Shown piece by piece: positions 23,717 to 32,804 of a stretch of DNA of 48,243 bases; positions within the stretch are counted from its first letter, which is position 1; every line of letters begins with the position of its first letter. Below the pieces are notes generated by a model. It worked only from the letters and a program-made list of their open reading frames with translations. It searched no databases and had not been told where the DNA came from. The translations under genes were made by a program, and so were the position numbers. The stretch comes from an uncultured Clostridia bacterium (GTDB lineage: Bacteria; Bacillota; Clostridia; TANB77; CAG-508), in contig CALXET010000003.1 of NCBI GenBank assembly GCA_944387405.1, positions 207,758 to 256,000 of the forward strand, written 5' to 3'.

Positions 23717-25723
23717 CTATTCTGTTTTATCAGACGTTTCTCCCGTCGTTCCTCCTGTATCTGGTTTTGTACCTGTATCCGGCTCTTCTGGCTTTTCAGC
23801 TGGATCTTCTGGATCTGTATTTTCATCTGGTTTTTCATCCGGGTTCTCAGGTTTCCCAGAATCAGGCTTTTCATCCGTAGTATCATCTCCATCACCATCT
23901 CCTGTAGTATTATTTGTTGTATTAGAATCAACCTCATTTGAAATACTATTTGAATCAGTTATATTTGTATCATTAGTCATATTCTCATCTGTTTCGTTTT
24001 CTATTTCTTCTTCCTCTTCTTCATCTTCATCTTCTTTTTCAAGTATTGTTGGAACATTCATTTTAACTACTGTATAAGAATCACCTGTATATTCATATGA
24101 AGATCCATCTAATATTTCTCCATTTGTAACTCTTTCAATCATATCTTTTGCATTATCTATACTTTCTTGATATGGAACCATTACATATAAAGCTTGACCA
24201 CTATAAGAGTATGTATAAGCTCTTGCATCCCTACCAGTTAAACTATTTGAACTTATTGTCCAATCTCCTCCTGTGTCTAATTGCATATTTACAAGTGAAG
24301 CAATTCTATCTGCCGGCATATTTGTAACAAAACAATCTTGAACCGCACTTAATAATGAATTATATTGTGCAAGCATATTTGGTTTCATACATTTTTTAGC
24401 TATAGCATCTATCATAGCTTGTTGATTTTTTCCTCTTTGTCTATCTCCTTCTTTAAAAGCTTTTCTTTCTCTTACAAAAGAAAGTGCTGCCTTTCCATCA
24501 ACTGAATTTAAACCTTTTTGATAATGATAGCCATCTTTAGAAGTAAATGTATAATCAGAATAAACATCTACTCCTCCTATTTCATCTACAATTTCTATAA
24601 CACTTGTAAAATTAAATTTAAAATAATAATTTATTTCAATATCTAATAAATCTTCTATTGTCGCTACAGATTTATCAACTCCATAAATTCCAGCATGAGT
24701 TAATTTATCTGGATATCCTGTAGTTCCATGTAATTGTACATAATAATCTCTTGGAATTGATGTTAATAAAACTTGTTTTGTAGAAGGATTTATTGTTGCT
24801 ACAATATTTACATCTGATCTTGAAACTGATGAAATATCTCCATATTTATCGATTCCTGATATATATACATTAAAAGTCTCTTCTGTAACACTAACATCCT
24901 TTGCTATACTAGTTACATTTACTGTTACTTGGAAAGTATATATAACTTTTGTATCTTTATCAAAATTATCTAGTGAAATCTGTTTTGTACTTTCGTTTTC
25001 AACTGTTTCTTCAGTTCCATCTTTGTTAGTTTTTGTAACTGTATTTACTTCTTCCTCAGAACTTTCCAAAGTAGTCATTGAGTCAGAAGAATCTAAATCA
25101 TCAATCATAGCCTTAAAGCTATCTTCTAATACTATTGATTCAACTTCTCCTTCAAGTAAATCTTCGCACATGTCTTGAAGATTTTCATATGGTACTAAAG
25201 TTATTCCTTCATCAAGCTTATTAATCGCTTCTATTGATTCGTTCATTCCTTCTGCATCATTATTTAAGTAACCCATTGTTTGATTTTCAAGATCCTTTAT
25301 TTCATCATACTCACTATCAACTTTTACAATTACTGAAAAGTTTAATGTCTTGTAACCTCTATCTAAGCCTTTTAAAAAATTCATTCCATTTCTAAAAACT
25401 AGTGCTCCATAGATAAAAACAAAAGATATAACTAGTGCTAGGAGCCCTGTAAGTATTTTTAAAACATCATTTTTTCTGTTTTTTAGCAATACTATAATTT
25501 CAGCAACATTTATTATAACAATAACAGCTAATAATATTGCAATAAATTTTAAAGGTAATACTCCACTCCTTATTGATTCATACATTAGATATAATGATGA
25601 CAATACTAAAATAATTCTGCATATTAACCCAAATTTTGAAATTTTTCCATTTTTATTTTTTGTTTTAGTCTTAGTTTTATTTTTCTTTACTTTATCCCCC
25701 TCGTAAGCTTCATGTTTTCCCAT
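23717..25723 (-). CDS. LytR-CpsA-Psr family glycopolymer ligase
   Basis: A 668-residue envelope protein that in this family attaches undecaprenyl-linked teichoic acid-like or capsular polymers to peptidoglycan. Three membrane segments lie near the N-terminus (about 32-50, 58-80, 88-110). The LCP catalytic domain spans about 287-480, with the invariant Arg325 in LLTSIPRDYYV, INYYFKFNF, and ALSFVRERKAF...DRQRGKNQQ. A short C-terminal LytR_C-like segment (YVMVPYQESIDNAKDMIERV) is followed by an unusual tail: an acidic block (563-580), an Asn/Thr-rich stretch, and a Pro/Asp/Glu-rich end. The start follows AAAGGAGAAA. Confidence 0.95.
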   Translation of the reverse strand: MGKHEAYEGDKVKKNKTKTKTKNKNGKISKFGLICRIILVLSSLYLMYESIRSGVLPLKFIAILLAVIVIINVAEIIVLLKNRKNDVLKILTGLLALVISFVFIYGALVFRNGMNFLKGLDRGYKTLNFSVIVKVDSEYDEIKDLENQTMGYLNNDAEGMNESIEAINKLDEGITLVPYENLQDMCEDLLEGEVESIVLEDSFKAMIDDLDSSDSMTTLESSEEEVNTVTKTNKDGTEETVENESTKQISLDNFDKDTKVIYTFQVTVNVTSIAKDVSVTEETFNVYISGIDKYGDISSVSRSDVNIVATINPSTKQVLLTSIPRDYYVQLHGTTGYPDKLTHAGIYGVDKSVATIEDLLDIEINYYFKFNFTSVIEIVDEIGGVDVYSDYTFTSKDGYHYQKGLNSVDGKAALSFVRERKAFKEGDRQRGKNQQAMIDAIAKKCMKPNMLAQYNSLLSAVQDCFVTNMPADRIASLVNMQLDTGGDWTISSNSLTGRDARAYTYSYSGQALYVMVPYQESIDNAKDMIERVTNGEILDGSSYEYTGDSYTVVKMNVPTILEKEDEDEEEEEEIENETDENMTNDTNITDSNSISNEVDSNTTNNTTGDGDGDDTTDEKPDSGKPENPDEKPDENTDPEDPAEKPEEPDTGTKPDTGGTTGETSDKTE

Positions 25724-25795
25724 GACAGTTTCTCCTTTTATTTTTATATTTATTATTTCTAATATTATTATTTTACATCACTTAGACTATATAGT

Positions 25796-26488
25796 CTATA
25801 TTTTTTTCAAATTTTTTTCATCATTTTGTATACGGATACTATCGATTCCGCACATTACATAACCTATAATTAAAAAAATTATACTTATTATTACTATATT
25901 TTCACCAACTGCCTGTTTCCCTAGGAGATTATAGTCCAAAAATGAATAAATATATTTTCCCATTCCTATATTCAAATTTTGACTCAAATTAAAATTCCCT
26001 TGTATATAAACAAATATAATATATAAACTCGGAAGTATAGTCCAAAGTAATGGATCATATATTTTAAATCTTCTTTTTCTATCAAATAATAACCAATCAA
26101 AAATAGTAATACATGGTACTATATAATGTAATATTATATCTATTAACTCTAACCTTCTTGTTGGATCTTCTTTTAATCCAAAAGGTATTAATATAAAATG
26201 ATATACACTCATTGTAAGTATTATAGAAATCGTAATTTCACCTTTTAAATGAGAAGAAATACTAGTATATCCAAACGTACCATATTTTTTTATATCAATT
26301 AAAGTTTTTATACTAAGAACAATAAACATTATAGTACATAAAAAATTACTAATCGTCGTAAAATATAACATATTTTCTATTTTTTTATCCACACTAAATA
26401 CTCCAAGTTGTACAAATATTGTTATAACTCCTATAAAAGCAGCCACTATTCTATATATGGCTGCTATTTTTCTATTATTAATATTCAT
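25796..26488 (-). CDS. Pr6Pr family six-helix membrane protein
   Basis: A 230-residue integral membrane protein with six predicted helices. The pattern RIVAAFIGVITIFVQLG, YFTTISNFLCTIMF, LHYIVPCITIFDWLLF and PSLYIIFVYIQG matches the Pr6Pr family (related to AIG1/FAR-17a proteins). In that superfamily eukaryotic members hydrolyse fatty-acid esters; bacterial function is unknown. The histidine in LHYIVP and the histidine in VYHFIL may correspond to conserved polar positions. The start follows AAAGGAGAA. It sits between the MazF-like gene and the LCP gene. Confidence 0.8.
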   Translation of the reverse strand: MNINNRKIAAIYRIVAAFIGVITIFVQLGVFSVDKKIENMLYFTTISNFLCTIMFIVLSIKTLIDIKKYGTFGYTSISSHLKGEITISIILTMSVYHFILIPFGLKEDPTRRLELIDIILHYIVPCITIFDWLLFDRKRRFKIYDPLLWTILPSLYIIFVYIQGNFNLSQNLNIGMGKYIYSFLDYNLLGKQAVGENIVIISIIFLIIGYVMCGIDSIRIQNDEKNLKKI

Positions 26489-26519
26489 TTATTCTCCTTT
26501 ATATATTTAAAACAAATTA

Positions 26520-26870
26520 TTAGTTTTCTAATCCAAAACTAATTCCAATAGCATTATTGATTTTATCCATTAATTTGTTATCATCTATATGACCTATTTT
26601 TTCTCTCAGTCTACTTTTATCTATTGTTCTAATTTGTTCTGCAAGTACTATAGAATCAGACTTCAATCCTCCACTACTATTTCCAATTTGTATATGAGTT
26701 GGTAATTTATTTTTTCCTGTTTGAGATGTAATCGCTGCTGCTATTACAGTAGGACTATATTTATTTCCAGTATCATTTTGCACAATTAATACTGGTCTTA
26801 CTCCTCCTTGTTCTGATCCTATAACAGGACTTAAATCTGCATAATACATATCTCCTCTTTTTATAGTCAT
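26520..26870 (-). CDS. MazF/PemK-family endoribonuclease (NdoA-like)
   Basis: A 116-residue type II toxin-like mRNA interferase. The N-terminal signature [19 protein letters not shown] with [10 protein letters not shown] holds the catalytic Arg (in VRPVL) and, later, the conserved Thr in AAAITSQ; the C-terminal part ([13 protein letters not shown]) completes the fold. It is highly similar in pattern to Bacillus NdoA. The matching antitoxin, normally encoded directly upstream, is not here: the 86 bp to the next gene contain no candidate frame and the upstream gene is LolA-like. The start follows AGGAGTG. Confidence 0.95.
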   Translation of the reverse strand: MTIKRGDMYYADLSPVIGSEQGGVRPVLIVQNDTGNKYSPTVIAAAITSQTGKNKLPTHIQIGNSSGGLKSDSIVLAEQIRTIDKSRLREKIGHIDDNKLMDKINNAIGISFGLEN

Positions 26871-26956
26871 ATGTTTTCACTCCTAATATTCTATTTAGAA
26901 ATTGTATACGAATATTTTAAATATTGCTTTAGATTTATTTTTTCAATTAATAATAT

Positions 26957-27568
26957 TTATTCATTAATTGTTATTTCTTTATATAATATGTAAATTGTCC
27001 TGTTTTTGTTTATATCATATATTTCTAACTTTTCTATTTTTCCATTATTTTTATTTATATACAAGCTTTTGTATGCTACGTTTTTATCTGAAATATTTTT
27101 TAATTTTAAATTTACAACATAATAATTTTCATTTACCAAAATTTCTTTTTCATCTGTTTCTTTAAAGTTTTCTACAAATGTAGTCAAAAACAAATTATTT
27201 TCTATTAAAAATTCCCACGATTCATATATTTTTTCTAATTTTAGTGATGTATTTCTTATAATTACTTTATTATCTTCATGCTCAATTATTATTTTTTTGT
27301 TGTTTTCATATTCCATTTCTTGATATGAATAATTATCAATACATTTTTGGTTAATTATATATTTATTTTCATTTTTATTACTTTTAACTATTACTTCAAT
27401 TTTTGCTTCATAATTGCTAATATTTAAAATATAATCATTTACATCTTCCTCATTCTTAATTCTGATATTATTATTTCCATTTTTTAAACTTTTATAATTA
27501 AATATTAAATAAAAAATCAAAAAAAATATTGCAAAAAAAATAATTGTAATAAAAACTTTTTTCTTCAT
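26957..27568 (-). CDS. membrane-anchored LolA-like protein
   Basis: A 203-residue protein with an uncleaved-looking N-terminal hydrophobic segment (4-25, no lipobox) and a beta-rich domain that resembles LolA/sporulation-associated lipoprotein folds: SNYEAKIEVIVKSNK, YIINQKCIDNYSYQEMEYE, KVIIRNTSLKLEKIYE and NGKIEKLEIYDINKN follow the usual strand order. The assignment is by pattern only. The gene directly precedes the mazF-like gene in the transcription direction, with an 86-bp gap, taking the place where an antitoxin is usually found. Confidence 0.65.
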   Translation of the reverse strand: MKKKVFITIIFFAIFFLIFYLIFNYKSLKNGNNNIRIKNEEDVNDYILNISNYEAKIEVIVKSNKNENKYIINQKCIDNYSYQEMEYENNKKIIIEHEDNKVIIRNTSLKLEKIYESWEFLIENNLFLTTFVENFKETDEKEILVNENYYVVNLKLKNISDKNVAYKSLYINKNNGKIEKLEIYDINKNRTIYILYKEITINE

Positions 27569-27656
27569 CTAAATCACTCTTTTCGTTTTTATTACAATTC
27601 TATGAATTACTATTTTAAATATTATTGAATACTTTGTACTATTTTATATTTATATT

Positions 27657-28625
27657 TTAATCAAAAAATTCTTTAACAGCTTGTATAAAATCATCTGCTT
27701 TTTCAATTTTATTTACTTCACACTTAAATTTACTTGCATCTTTCATATTTTTCACATACCAGGCTGCATGTTTTCTTATTTCTCTAACTGCTGTATATTC
27801 TCCTTTTTCTTCTAGTAATAAAGTAAAATGTTTTATTATAGTATCTAACTTTTCTTTATTCGTCCTCTTAGGTAATTCTTCTCCTGTTTCTAAATAATGT
27901 ATTATGTCTTTGAAAATCCATGGATTTCCAAGTGCTCCTCTACCTATCATTATTCCATCTACACCTGTTTTTTCAAACATTTCCTTAGCAGTTATTCCAT
28001 CTACTACATCACCATTTCCTATTACAGGAATATTAACTGCTTCTTTTACTTTTTTTATCAAATCTAAGTTTGCTTTTCCTGAATAAAATTCTGATCTAGT
28101 TCTTCCATGAATAGTAATACAAGCAGCTCCATTTTTTTCTATAACTTTTGCAGCTTCTTCAGCTACAATATTATTTTCATCCCATCCTGTTCTCATTTTA
28201 ACTGTAACTGGAACATTAGATACAGAAACAACACTTTTTACGATTTTGGCCACTAAATCCAAATCTAATAGAAGCTTACTTCCATCACCATTTTTTACAA
28301 CTTTAGGTGCTGGACATCCCATATTAATATCGATTAATTCAGACTTCCCATCTAAAATCTTTGTGGCTTCTTTCATAACCTCTGGATCATTACCAAAGAT
28401 TTGTATAGACACAGGTCTTTTCTCACCTTCCATATTTAGCATTTTCATAGTTTTTTCATCATTATAATAGATTGCTTTTGCACTAACCATCTCTGTCTCT
28501 ACTAATCCACAATTATTTTCCTTGCATATTTTTCTAAATGCTAAATCAGTAATTCCTGCCATTGGTGCTAGTAATATATTATTCTCTAATTCTACATTTC
28601 CGATTTTTAATTTTCTTAAATACAT
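27657..28625 (-). CDS. dusB: tRNA dihydrouridine synthase (DusB type)
   Basis: A 322-residue flavoenzyme that reduces uridines in the tRNA D-loop. The TIM-barrel FMN domain has NILLAPMAGITDLAFRKIC, the catalytic Cys in INMGCPAPKVVKNGDGS, HGRTRSEFYSG and the phosphate-binding loop MIGRGALGNPWIF; the C-terminal helical domain (about 245-320) binds tRNA. The length and the KNGDGSKLL motif fit the DusB subgroup. The start follows AAAGGAGAA. The gene is followed by a LolA-like gene and then mazF. Confidence 0.95.
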   Translation of the reverse strand: MYLRKLKIGNVELENNILLAPMAGITDLAFRKICKENNCGLVETEMVSAKAIYYNDEKTMKMLNMEGEKRPVSIQIFGNDPEVMKEATKILDGKSELIDINMGCPAPKVVKNGDGSKLLLDLDLVAKIVKSVVSVSNVPVTVKMRTGWDENNIVAEEAAKVIEKNGAACITIHGRTRSEFYSGKANLDLIKKVKEAVNIPVIGNGDVVDGITAKEMFEKTGVDGIMIGRGALGNPWIFKDIIHYLETGEELPKRTNKEKLDTIIKHFTLLLEEKGEYTAVREIRKHAAWYVKNMKDASKFKCEVNKIEKADDFIQAVKEFFD

Positions 28626-28680
28626 TAATTCTCCTTTTTTATTTTATTCCAATTTTAGTCTATATAATTTTACTTATATA

Positions 28681-28710
28681 TAAAGAGTAAGCACCTTTGC
28701 TTACTCTTTA
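28681..28710 (-). terminator. hairpin after rodA
   Basis: A perfect 13-bp stem (28681-28693 with 28698-28710) closes a four-base loop between rodA and dusB. The U-tract on the minus side is poor, so it may act as a weak terminator or as an mRNA 3' stabiliser; the plus side is T-rich. Confidence 0.65.
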
Positions 28711-28727
28711 GTACTTTTTACTTATTT

Positions 28728-29831
28728 TTATTCTATAAATATTGCTTTTTGTCTTCTAGAACTAATATTTAATAAAAGTCCTATACATATAAAGTTTGTA
28801 AGTAATGAGCTACCACCATAGCTTACAAAAGGAAGTGGCACACCTGTTATAGGTAAAAGTCCCATTGCCATTCCTATATTTTCAATCATGTGGAAACAAA
28901 ATATTCCAGCAATCCCAACTGCTATATAAGAACCTATATTATCTTTTGCAGTTTTTGCAATGAATATGGCTTTCGTTATTAGAACTACATATAAAATTAT
29001 AATCGCCGCAGATATAATAAATCCCATTTCTTCTCCGATTGCTGAAAATATAAAATCTGTCGTTTTTGGATGTAAATATCCAAGTTGAGTTTGATTTCCT
29101 TGGAATAATCCCATTCCGAATAAGCCACCTGCACCTATTGCTAGTTTAGATTGTATAACATTATACCCTGCTCCTCTTGGATCAGATTCTGGATTTAAAA
29201 ATACTTCTAATCTAGAAAGAGCATGTGGTGGCAAATTAGAATAAATTATTGGTGCTAGTATCGCAATTAATAATATTGCACCAAATATATATTTTTTATT
29301 AATTCCTGCTGCAAAAATAATAAATAGCATAGCAAAAATATATGCCGTAGCTGTACCATAGTCAGGTTCTAAAATAATTAAAAAAATTGGTACTATTGCA
29401 ATTAATAATACAAGAGCTAATTTATGTGGTTTGTTTATCTCTTTTTTTCCTTTTGCTTGAACAATATTTAATGTATATGTCATAAATAAAATTGTAGCGA
29501 TTTTAGCAAACTCAGATGGTTGAAATGAAAAAAATTTAATATCAAACCAGCTTCTCGCTCCACTTATTGGCTCTGTAAATAAAACTATTATTAATAAAAA
29601 TATAAATACACCATACATAAATGGAGAAAATTTAGTTATTGTATTGTAATTAATCATAGTTGCAGCTATTAAAAAAGGAATACTTATTCCAAAAAAGATT
29701 AATTGTTTAATAAACTCATCATGACCTGAATTACCAGTAGTCGAAAATAGTGCAATCAATCCTATAATAAATAGCAGTATGCTACAGACAAGTACTCCCC
29801 AATCCATATTTTTTAATATTTTACTTTTCAT
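28728..29831 (-). CDS. rodA: RodA/FtsW-type peptidoglycan glycosyltransferase
   Basis: A 367-residue SEDS-family protein with about ten membrane segments. Family marks include GARSWFDIKFFSFQPSEFAK, the catalytic Asp region ILEPDYGTA, and the C-terminal LPITGVPLPFVSYGGSS. It polymerises glycan strands together with a class B PBP, here probably for the elongasome. The start is ATG 29831 with GGAG upstream; a longer reading to 29924 would overlap minE out of frame and add a non-conserved N-terminus. It follows minD-minE in the same direction, as in many Clostridia, which favours RodA over FtsW or SpoVE. Confidence 0.9.
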   Translation of the reverse strand: MKSKILKNMDWGVLVCSILLFIIGLIALFSTTGNSGHDEFIKQLIFFGISIPFLIAATMINYNTITKFSPFMYGVFIFLLIIVLFTEPISGARSWFDIKFFSFQPSEFAKIATILFMTYTLNIVQAKGKKEINKPHKLALVLLIAIVPIFLIILEPDYGTATAYIFAMLFIIFAAGINKKYIFGAILLIAILAPIIYSNLPPHALSRLEVFLNPESDPRGAGYNVIQSKLAIGAGGLFGMGLFQGNQTQLGYLHPKTTDFIFSAIGEEMGFIISAAIIILYVVLITKAIFIAKTAKDNIGSYIAVGIAGIFCFHMIENIGMAMGLLPITGVPLPFVSYGGSSLLTNFICIGLLLNISSRRQKAIFIE

Positions 29832-29877
29832 TATAAAACTCCGATTTTTAATTTGATTATGTATAAAAATAATAATA

Positions 29878-30390
29878 TTATTTATCATCTTTATTATCAT
29901 CATCGTCTTCTTCATCATCTGCAAATCTAACTACTACTTCTGCTTGTTCTTCTGTATCTGAATCTTGTTTATCATATGAATTTTCATCTATTTTATCATC
30001 ATTATAATTTTCATTATCATTATCATCATCTTCAGTTGTATATCTATCATTATAAGTATTATCTGTTTTACTATCTTTATTTATTCTACTTTCATTTTTT
30101 ATATTGATAATTGGAATATTTGCATATAAGGCTGGTGAGCCATTAGTTCCATCTTCATTTGGTTGATTTGTAAGTCTTACATCTATAGCCTTTTCATCTA
30201 CATCTATATATTTTTTTATAACTTCAATAATTTCTTGTTTCATTAATTCTAAGAAATCAGCTGATACATTAGCTCTATCTTGCATTAAGACTAAGTGTAG
30301 TCTTTCTTTAGCTGTATCTTTTGAACTTTCCTCAAGAGATTGATCAGTTTTTATTATTCTTTTGAAAAAACCTGTTATTCCTTCAAACAT
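29878..30390 (-). CDS. minE: cell division topological specificity factor MinE with acidic C-terminal extension
   Basis: Residues 1-95 are a complete MinE: membrane-targeting N-terminus (MFEGITGFFKRI), the MinD-contact helix/strand region (ERLHLVLMQDRANVSADFLE), and the dimerisation domain to about residue 95 (VDEKAIDVRL). Usual MinE proteins are about 90 residues; this one has 170. Residues about 97-170 are a low-complexity Asp/Asn/Glu tail ending EEDDDDNKDDK. MinE drives MinD ATP hydrolysis and pole-to-pole patterning. The start at 30390 follows TGGAGGT. The gene lies between minD and rodA. Confidence 0.93.
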   Translation of the reverse strand: MFEGITGFFKRIIKTDQSLEESSKDTAKERLHLVLMQDRANVSADFLELMKQEIIEVIKKYIDVDEKAIDVRLTNQPNEDGTNGSPALYANIPIINIKNESRINKDSKTDNTYNDRYTTEDDDNDNENYNDDKIDENSYDKQDSDTEEQAEVVVRFADDEEDDDDNKDDK

Positions 30391-30419
30391 TTGTGACCTC
30401 CAGTTTTTATTTTTTCATA

Positions 30420-31214
30420 TTATTTTTTAGAAAATATATTTTTAACCTTAGCCATAATTCCTTTTTCTCTTCCAGGAACACTTACTTCTATATTTTCTCC
30501 TAATATTCTTCTTGAGATTTCAACATATGCTTTTCCTGATGGAGCTTTTTTATTTGATACTACTGGTTCTCCTTTATTTGTTTGAGTAATTATGAATTCA
30601 TCATCTGGAACTACACCAATTAAATCAATTGATAACAAATCAACTATGTCATCAACGTCCATCATTTCACCTTTTTTAACCATAGCTGGTCTTAATCTAT
30701 TTACTATTAATTCTGGATTCTTAATTTCTGAAGATTCTAATAATCCTATTATCCTATCTGCATCTCTTATGGCTGATATCTCTGCTGTTGTAACTACGAT
30801 TGCTCTATCTGCTCCTGCAATTGCATTTTTAAATCCCTGTTCAATTCCAGCAGGACAATCAATTAATATGTATTCAAAATCCTCTTTTAGTTTAGAAATT
30901 AAATCCTTCATTTGGTCTTCATTAATTGCTGTTTTATCTCTAGTTTGAGCTGCAGGAAGTAAGAACAATTCTTTAAATCTTTTATCTTTAATTAGAGCTT
31001 GTCTTAATTTACATTTTCCTTCAATTACATCAACAATATCATAAACTATTCTATTTTCTAATCCCATTACAACATCTAGATTTCTAAGTCCTATATCTGT
31101 ATCGACAAGTGCAACTTTTTTTCCTGCCAAAGCAAGTGCAGAACCTAAATTTGCAGTTGTCGTAGTTTTTCCTACACCACCTTTTCCGGATGTTATAACT
31201 ATAACTTCTCCCAT
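30420..31214 (-). CDS. minD: septum-site determining ATPase MinD
   Basis: A 264-residue deviant-Walker ParA-family ATPase that dimerises on the membrane with ATP and recruits MinC. Walker A is GKGGVGKTTTTANLG with the signature lysine; VDTDIGLRNLDVVMG and YILIDCPAGIEQGF are the other nucleotide motifs. The C-terminal amphipathic membrane-targeting helix is GIMAKVKNIFSKK. The start follows AAGGAGGA. minC, usually next to minD, is absent: the gene upstream is divergent and unrelated. Confidence 0.97.
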   Translation of the reverse strand: MGEVIVITSGKGGVGKTTTTANLGSALALAGKKVALVDTDIGLRNLDVVMGLENRIVYDIVDVIEGKCKLRQALIKDKRFKELFLLPAAQTRDKTAINEDQMKDLISKLKEDFEYILIDCPAGIEQGFKNAIAGADRAIVVTTAEISAIRDADRIIGLLESSEIKNPELIVNRLRPAMVKKGEMMDVDDIVDLLSIDLIGVVPDDEFIITQTNKGEPVVSNKKAPSGKAYVEISRRILGENIEVSVPGREKGIMAKVKNIFSKK

Positions 31215-31372
31215 AAGAATCCTCCTTAAATATCATATTTCACATATTGTTTTCCCTCATATATATTATCTTTTTTTTCATAAAAAGTCAATAAATACGC
31301 ACAATTTTTGTAATATTTTTGTAACATTATTCTCCAAAAGTTAAGAATCCGCAAGATTTTTTTTAAAATGAC

Positions 31373-31401
31373 TTGTCCAATTTACATGTTTCTTATATAA
31401 T
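31373..31401 (+). promoter_or_regulatory. promoter of the anchored-protein/porCDAB unit
   Basis: TTGTCC (31373-31378) and TATAAT (31396-31401) are 17 bp apart. The predicted leader is about 15 nt and holds GAGGAGG before ATG 31423. Confidence 0.6.
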
Positions 31402-31422
31402 GTGTTATGTGAGGAGGTTATT

Positions 31423-32166
31423 ATGAAAAGATTTTTTAGAAGAAAGAAAAAATTAATTATACGTCTTAGTATATTACTTGCAATTATTATCTTTATTATT
31501 TTATTAATTTTATATATTCTTCCTAAAGCGGGCATAACTACAATTAATAAAAATAATTCTAATTCTTCAGGAGAAGTCGATGTCACAATAATAGATGAGC
31601 CTCAAGTTAAAGTCTCACTACCAGAATATATAACTACAGTAGATGATGCAAATACTTTAGAAAATATTCAAACGTCAGGTGATAATTCAAATACAATTAT
31701 TGAGACTACAACAGGAACCAATGGTAAATCATATACCTCATATGTAAATACTGAAGAAAAATACTTTATTACTGTATTATCTGATGATAATAAAAAATTA
31801 ACTATAATGTTAAGTAATAAAGCAAAAGATTTACTTACTAATAATTCAAAAGCAAAAATCGGTATAGAATACAATATTTCAAATATAAAAGAAGAAATCG
31901 TTGGAGTATACGATTTTATGTATTCTGACTATAAATACCCTATTTTATTATTACTTTCCACATCAGGAAAATTATATTATGTAGATATAGAATCTTCAAT
32001 AAATTCAGGAAGTTTCAAAGCAGAAGGGCCAATTAAAGATGTATCTAACGTATATAAAATTGTTGCTGTAGAAGTTACTGATGGATCAAACAAATATAAG
32101 TCAGCAGTTATTACTGATTTAAATGAAATAGGATATGAATTTACTCTTGATATGATAGGTAGGTAA
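31423..32166 (+). CDS. hypothetical membrane-anchored exported protein
   Basis: A 247-residue protein with a basic start (MKRFFRRKKK), one membrane segment (about 14-33), a Ser/Asn/Thr-rich linker and an extracellular beta-rich domain (about 90-247). No known domain is recognised. ATG 31423 was chosen because GAGGAGG lies 5 nt upstream. Only 39 bp separate it from porC, and no terminator is seen between them, so it probably leads the por transcript; the functional link is not obvious. It is divergent from minD. Confidence 0.75.
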   Translation: MKRFFRRKKKLIIRLSILLAIIIFIILLILYILPKAGITTINKNNSNSSGEVDVTIIDEPQVKVSLPEYITTVDDANTLENIQTSGDNSNTIIETTTGTNGKSYTSYVNTEEKYFITVLSDDNKKLTIMLSNKAKDLLTNNSKAKIGIEYNISNIKEEIVGVYDFMYSDYKYPILLLLSTSGKLYYVDIESSINSGSFKAEGPIKDVSNVYKIVAVEVTDGSNKYKSAVITDLNEIGYEFTLDMIGR

Positions 32167-32205
32167 AAACTACTTTTTATATATTTATTTTTTAAGGAGG
32201 TCAAA

Positions 32206-32784
32206 ATGGATAATTTGATTGAAATTAGATGGCATGGTAGAGGTGGTCAAGGTGCAAAAACAGCTTCACTTTTATTAGCAGATGCTGCTTTTAACACTGG
32301 AAAATATATTCAAGGATTTCCTGAATATGGACCTGAAAGAATGGGTGCACCTATTACAGCTTACAATAGAATAAGCACAGAACCTATTACAATTCACAGT
32401 AATATTTATGAGCCAGATTATGTTGTAGTTGTTGACGATACTCTTCTAGAATCTGTTGACGTAACAGCTGGTTTAAAAGAAACTGGTGCAATTATTATTA
32501 ATTCTACAAAAGACGGAAATGAATTAAAAAAATTATTAAAAGGATATAAAGGTGATATTTATAAAATTGATGCAAGAAAAATATCTATGGAAACTTTAGG
32601 AAAGTATTTTCCAAACACTCCTATGCTTGCAGCAATAGTTAAAGTTAGCAAAATAATGACTGATGAAGAATTTTTAAACGATATGAAAGGTTCTTTTAAG
32701 CATAAATTCGCTAAAAAGCCAGAAGTAATAGATGGTAACATGAAGGCTTTAGAATTAGCTTTAAAACAAGTAGAAAAAATTTAA
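32206..32784 (+). CDS. porC: 2-oxoacid (pyruvate):ferredoxin oxidoreductase, gamma subunit
   Basis: A 192-residue subunit of the four-subunit enzyme that oxidises pyruvate or related 2-oxoacids to acyl-CoA, reducing ferredoxin. The family signature is at the N-terminus: IEIRWHGRGGQGAKTAS, followed by PEYGPERMGAPITAYNRIS. The start follows AAGGAGGT. Gene order gamma-delta-alpha-beta is that of archaeal and clostridial PorCDAB. Substrate (pyruvate or branched-chain 2-oxoacid) is not decidable from sequence alone; pyruvate is the more likely. Confidence 0.93.
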   Translation: MDNLIEIRWHGRGGQGAKTASLLLADAAFNTGKYIQGFPEYGPERMGAPITAYNRISTEPITIHSNIYEPDYVVVVDDTLLESVDVTAGLKETGAIIINSTKDGNELKKLLKGYKGDIYKIDARKISMETLGKYFPNTPMLAAIVKVSKIMTDEEFLNDMKGSFKHKFAKKPEVIDGNMKALELALKQVEKI

Positions 32785-32804
32785 TTAAGAAAGGATGATA
32801 TTTA

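Noticed and set aside
28681..28710. Riboswitch or T-box upstream of dusB
   Set aside because: The perfect hairpin lies upstream of dusB on the minus strand but directly after rodA; a simple 13-bp stem with a 4-base loop is better explained as a terminator or end-stabilising hairpin.
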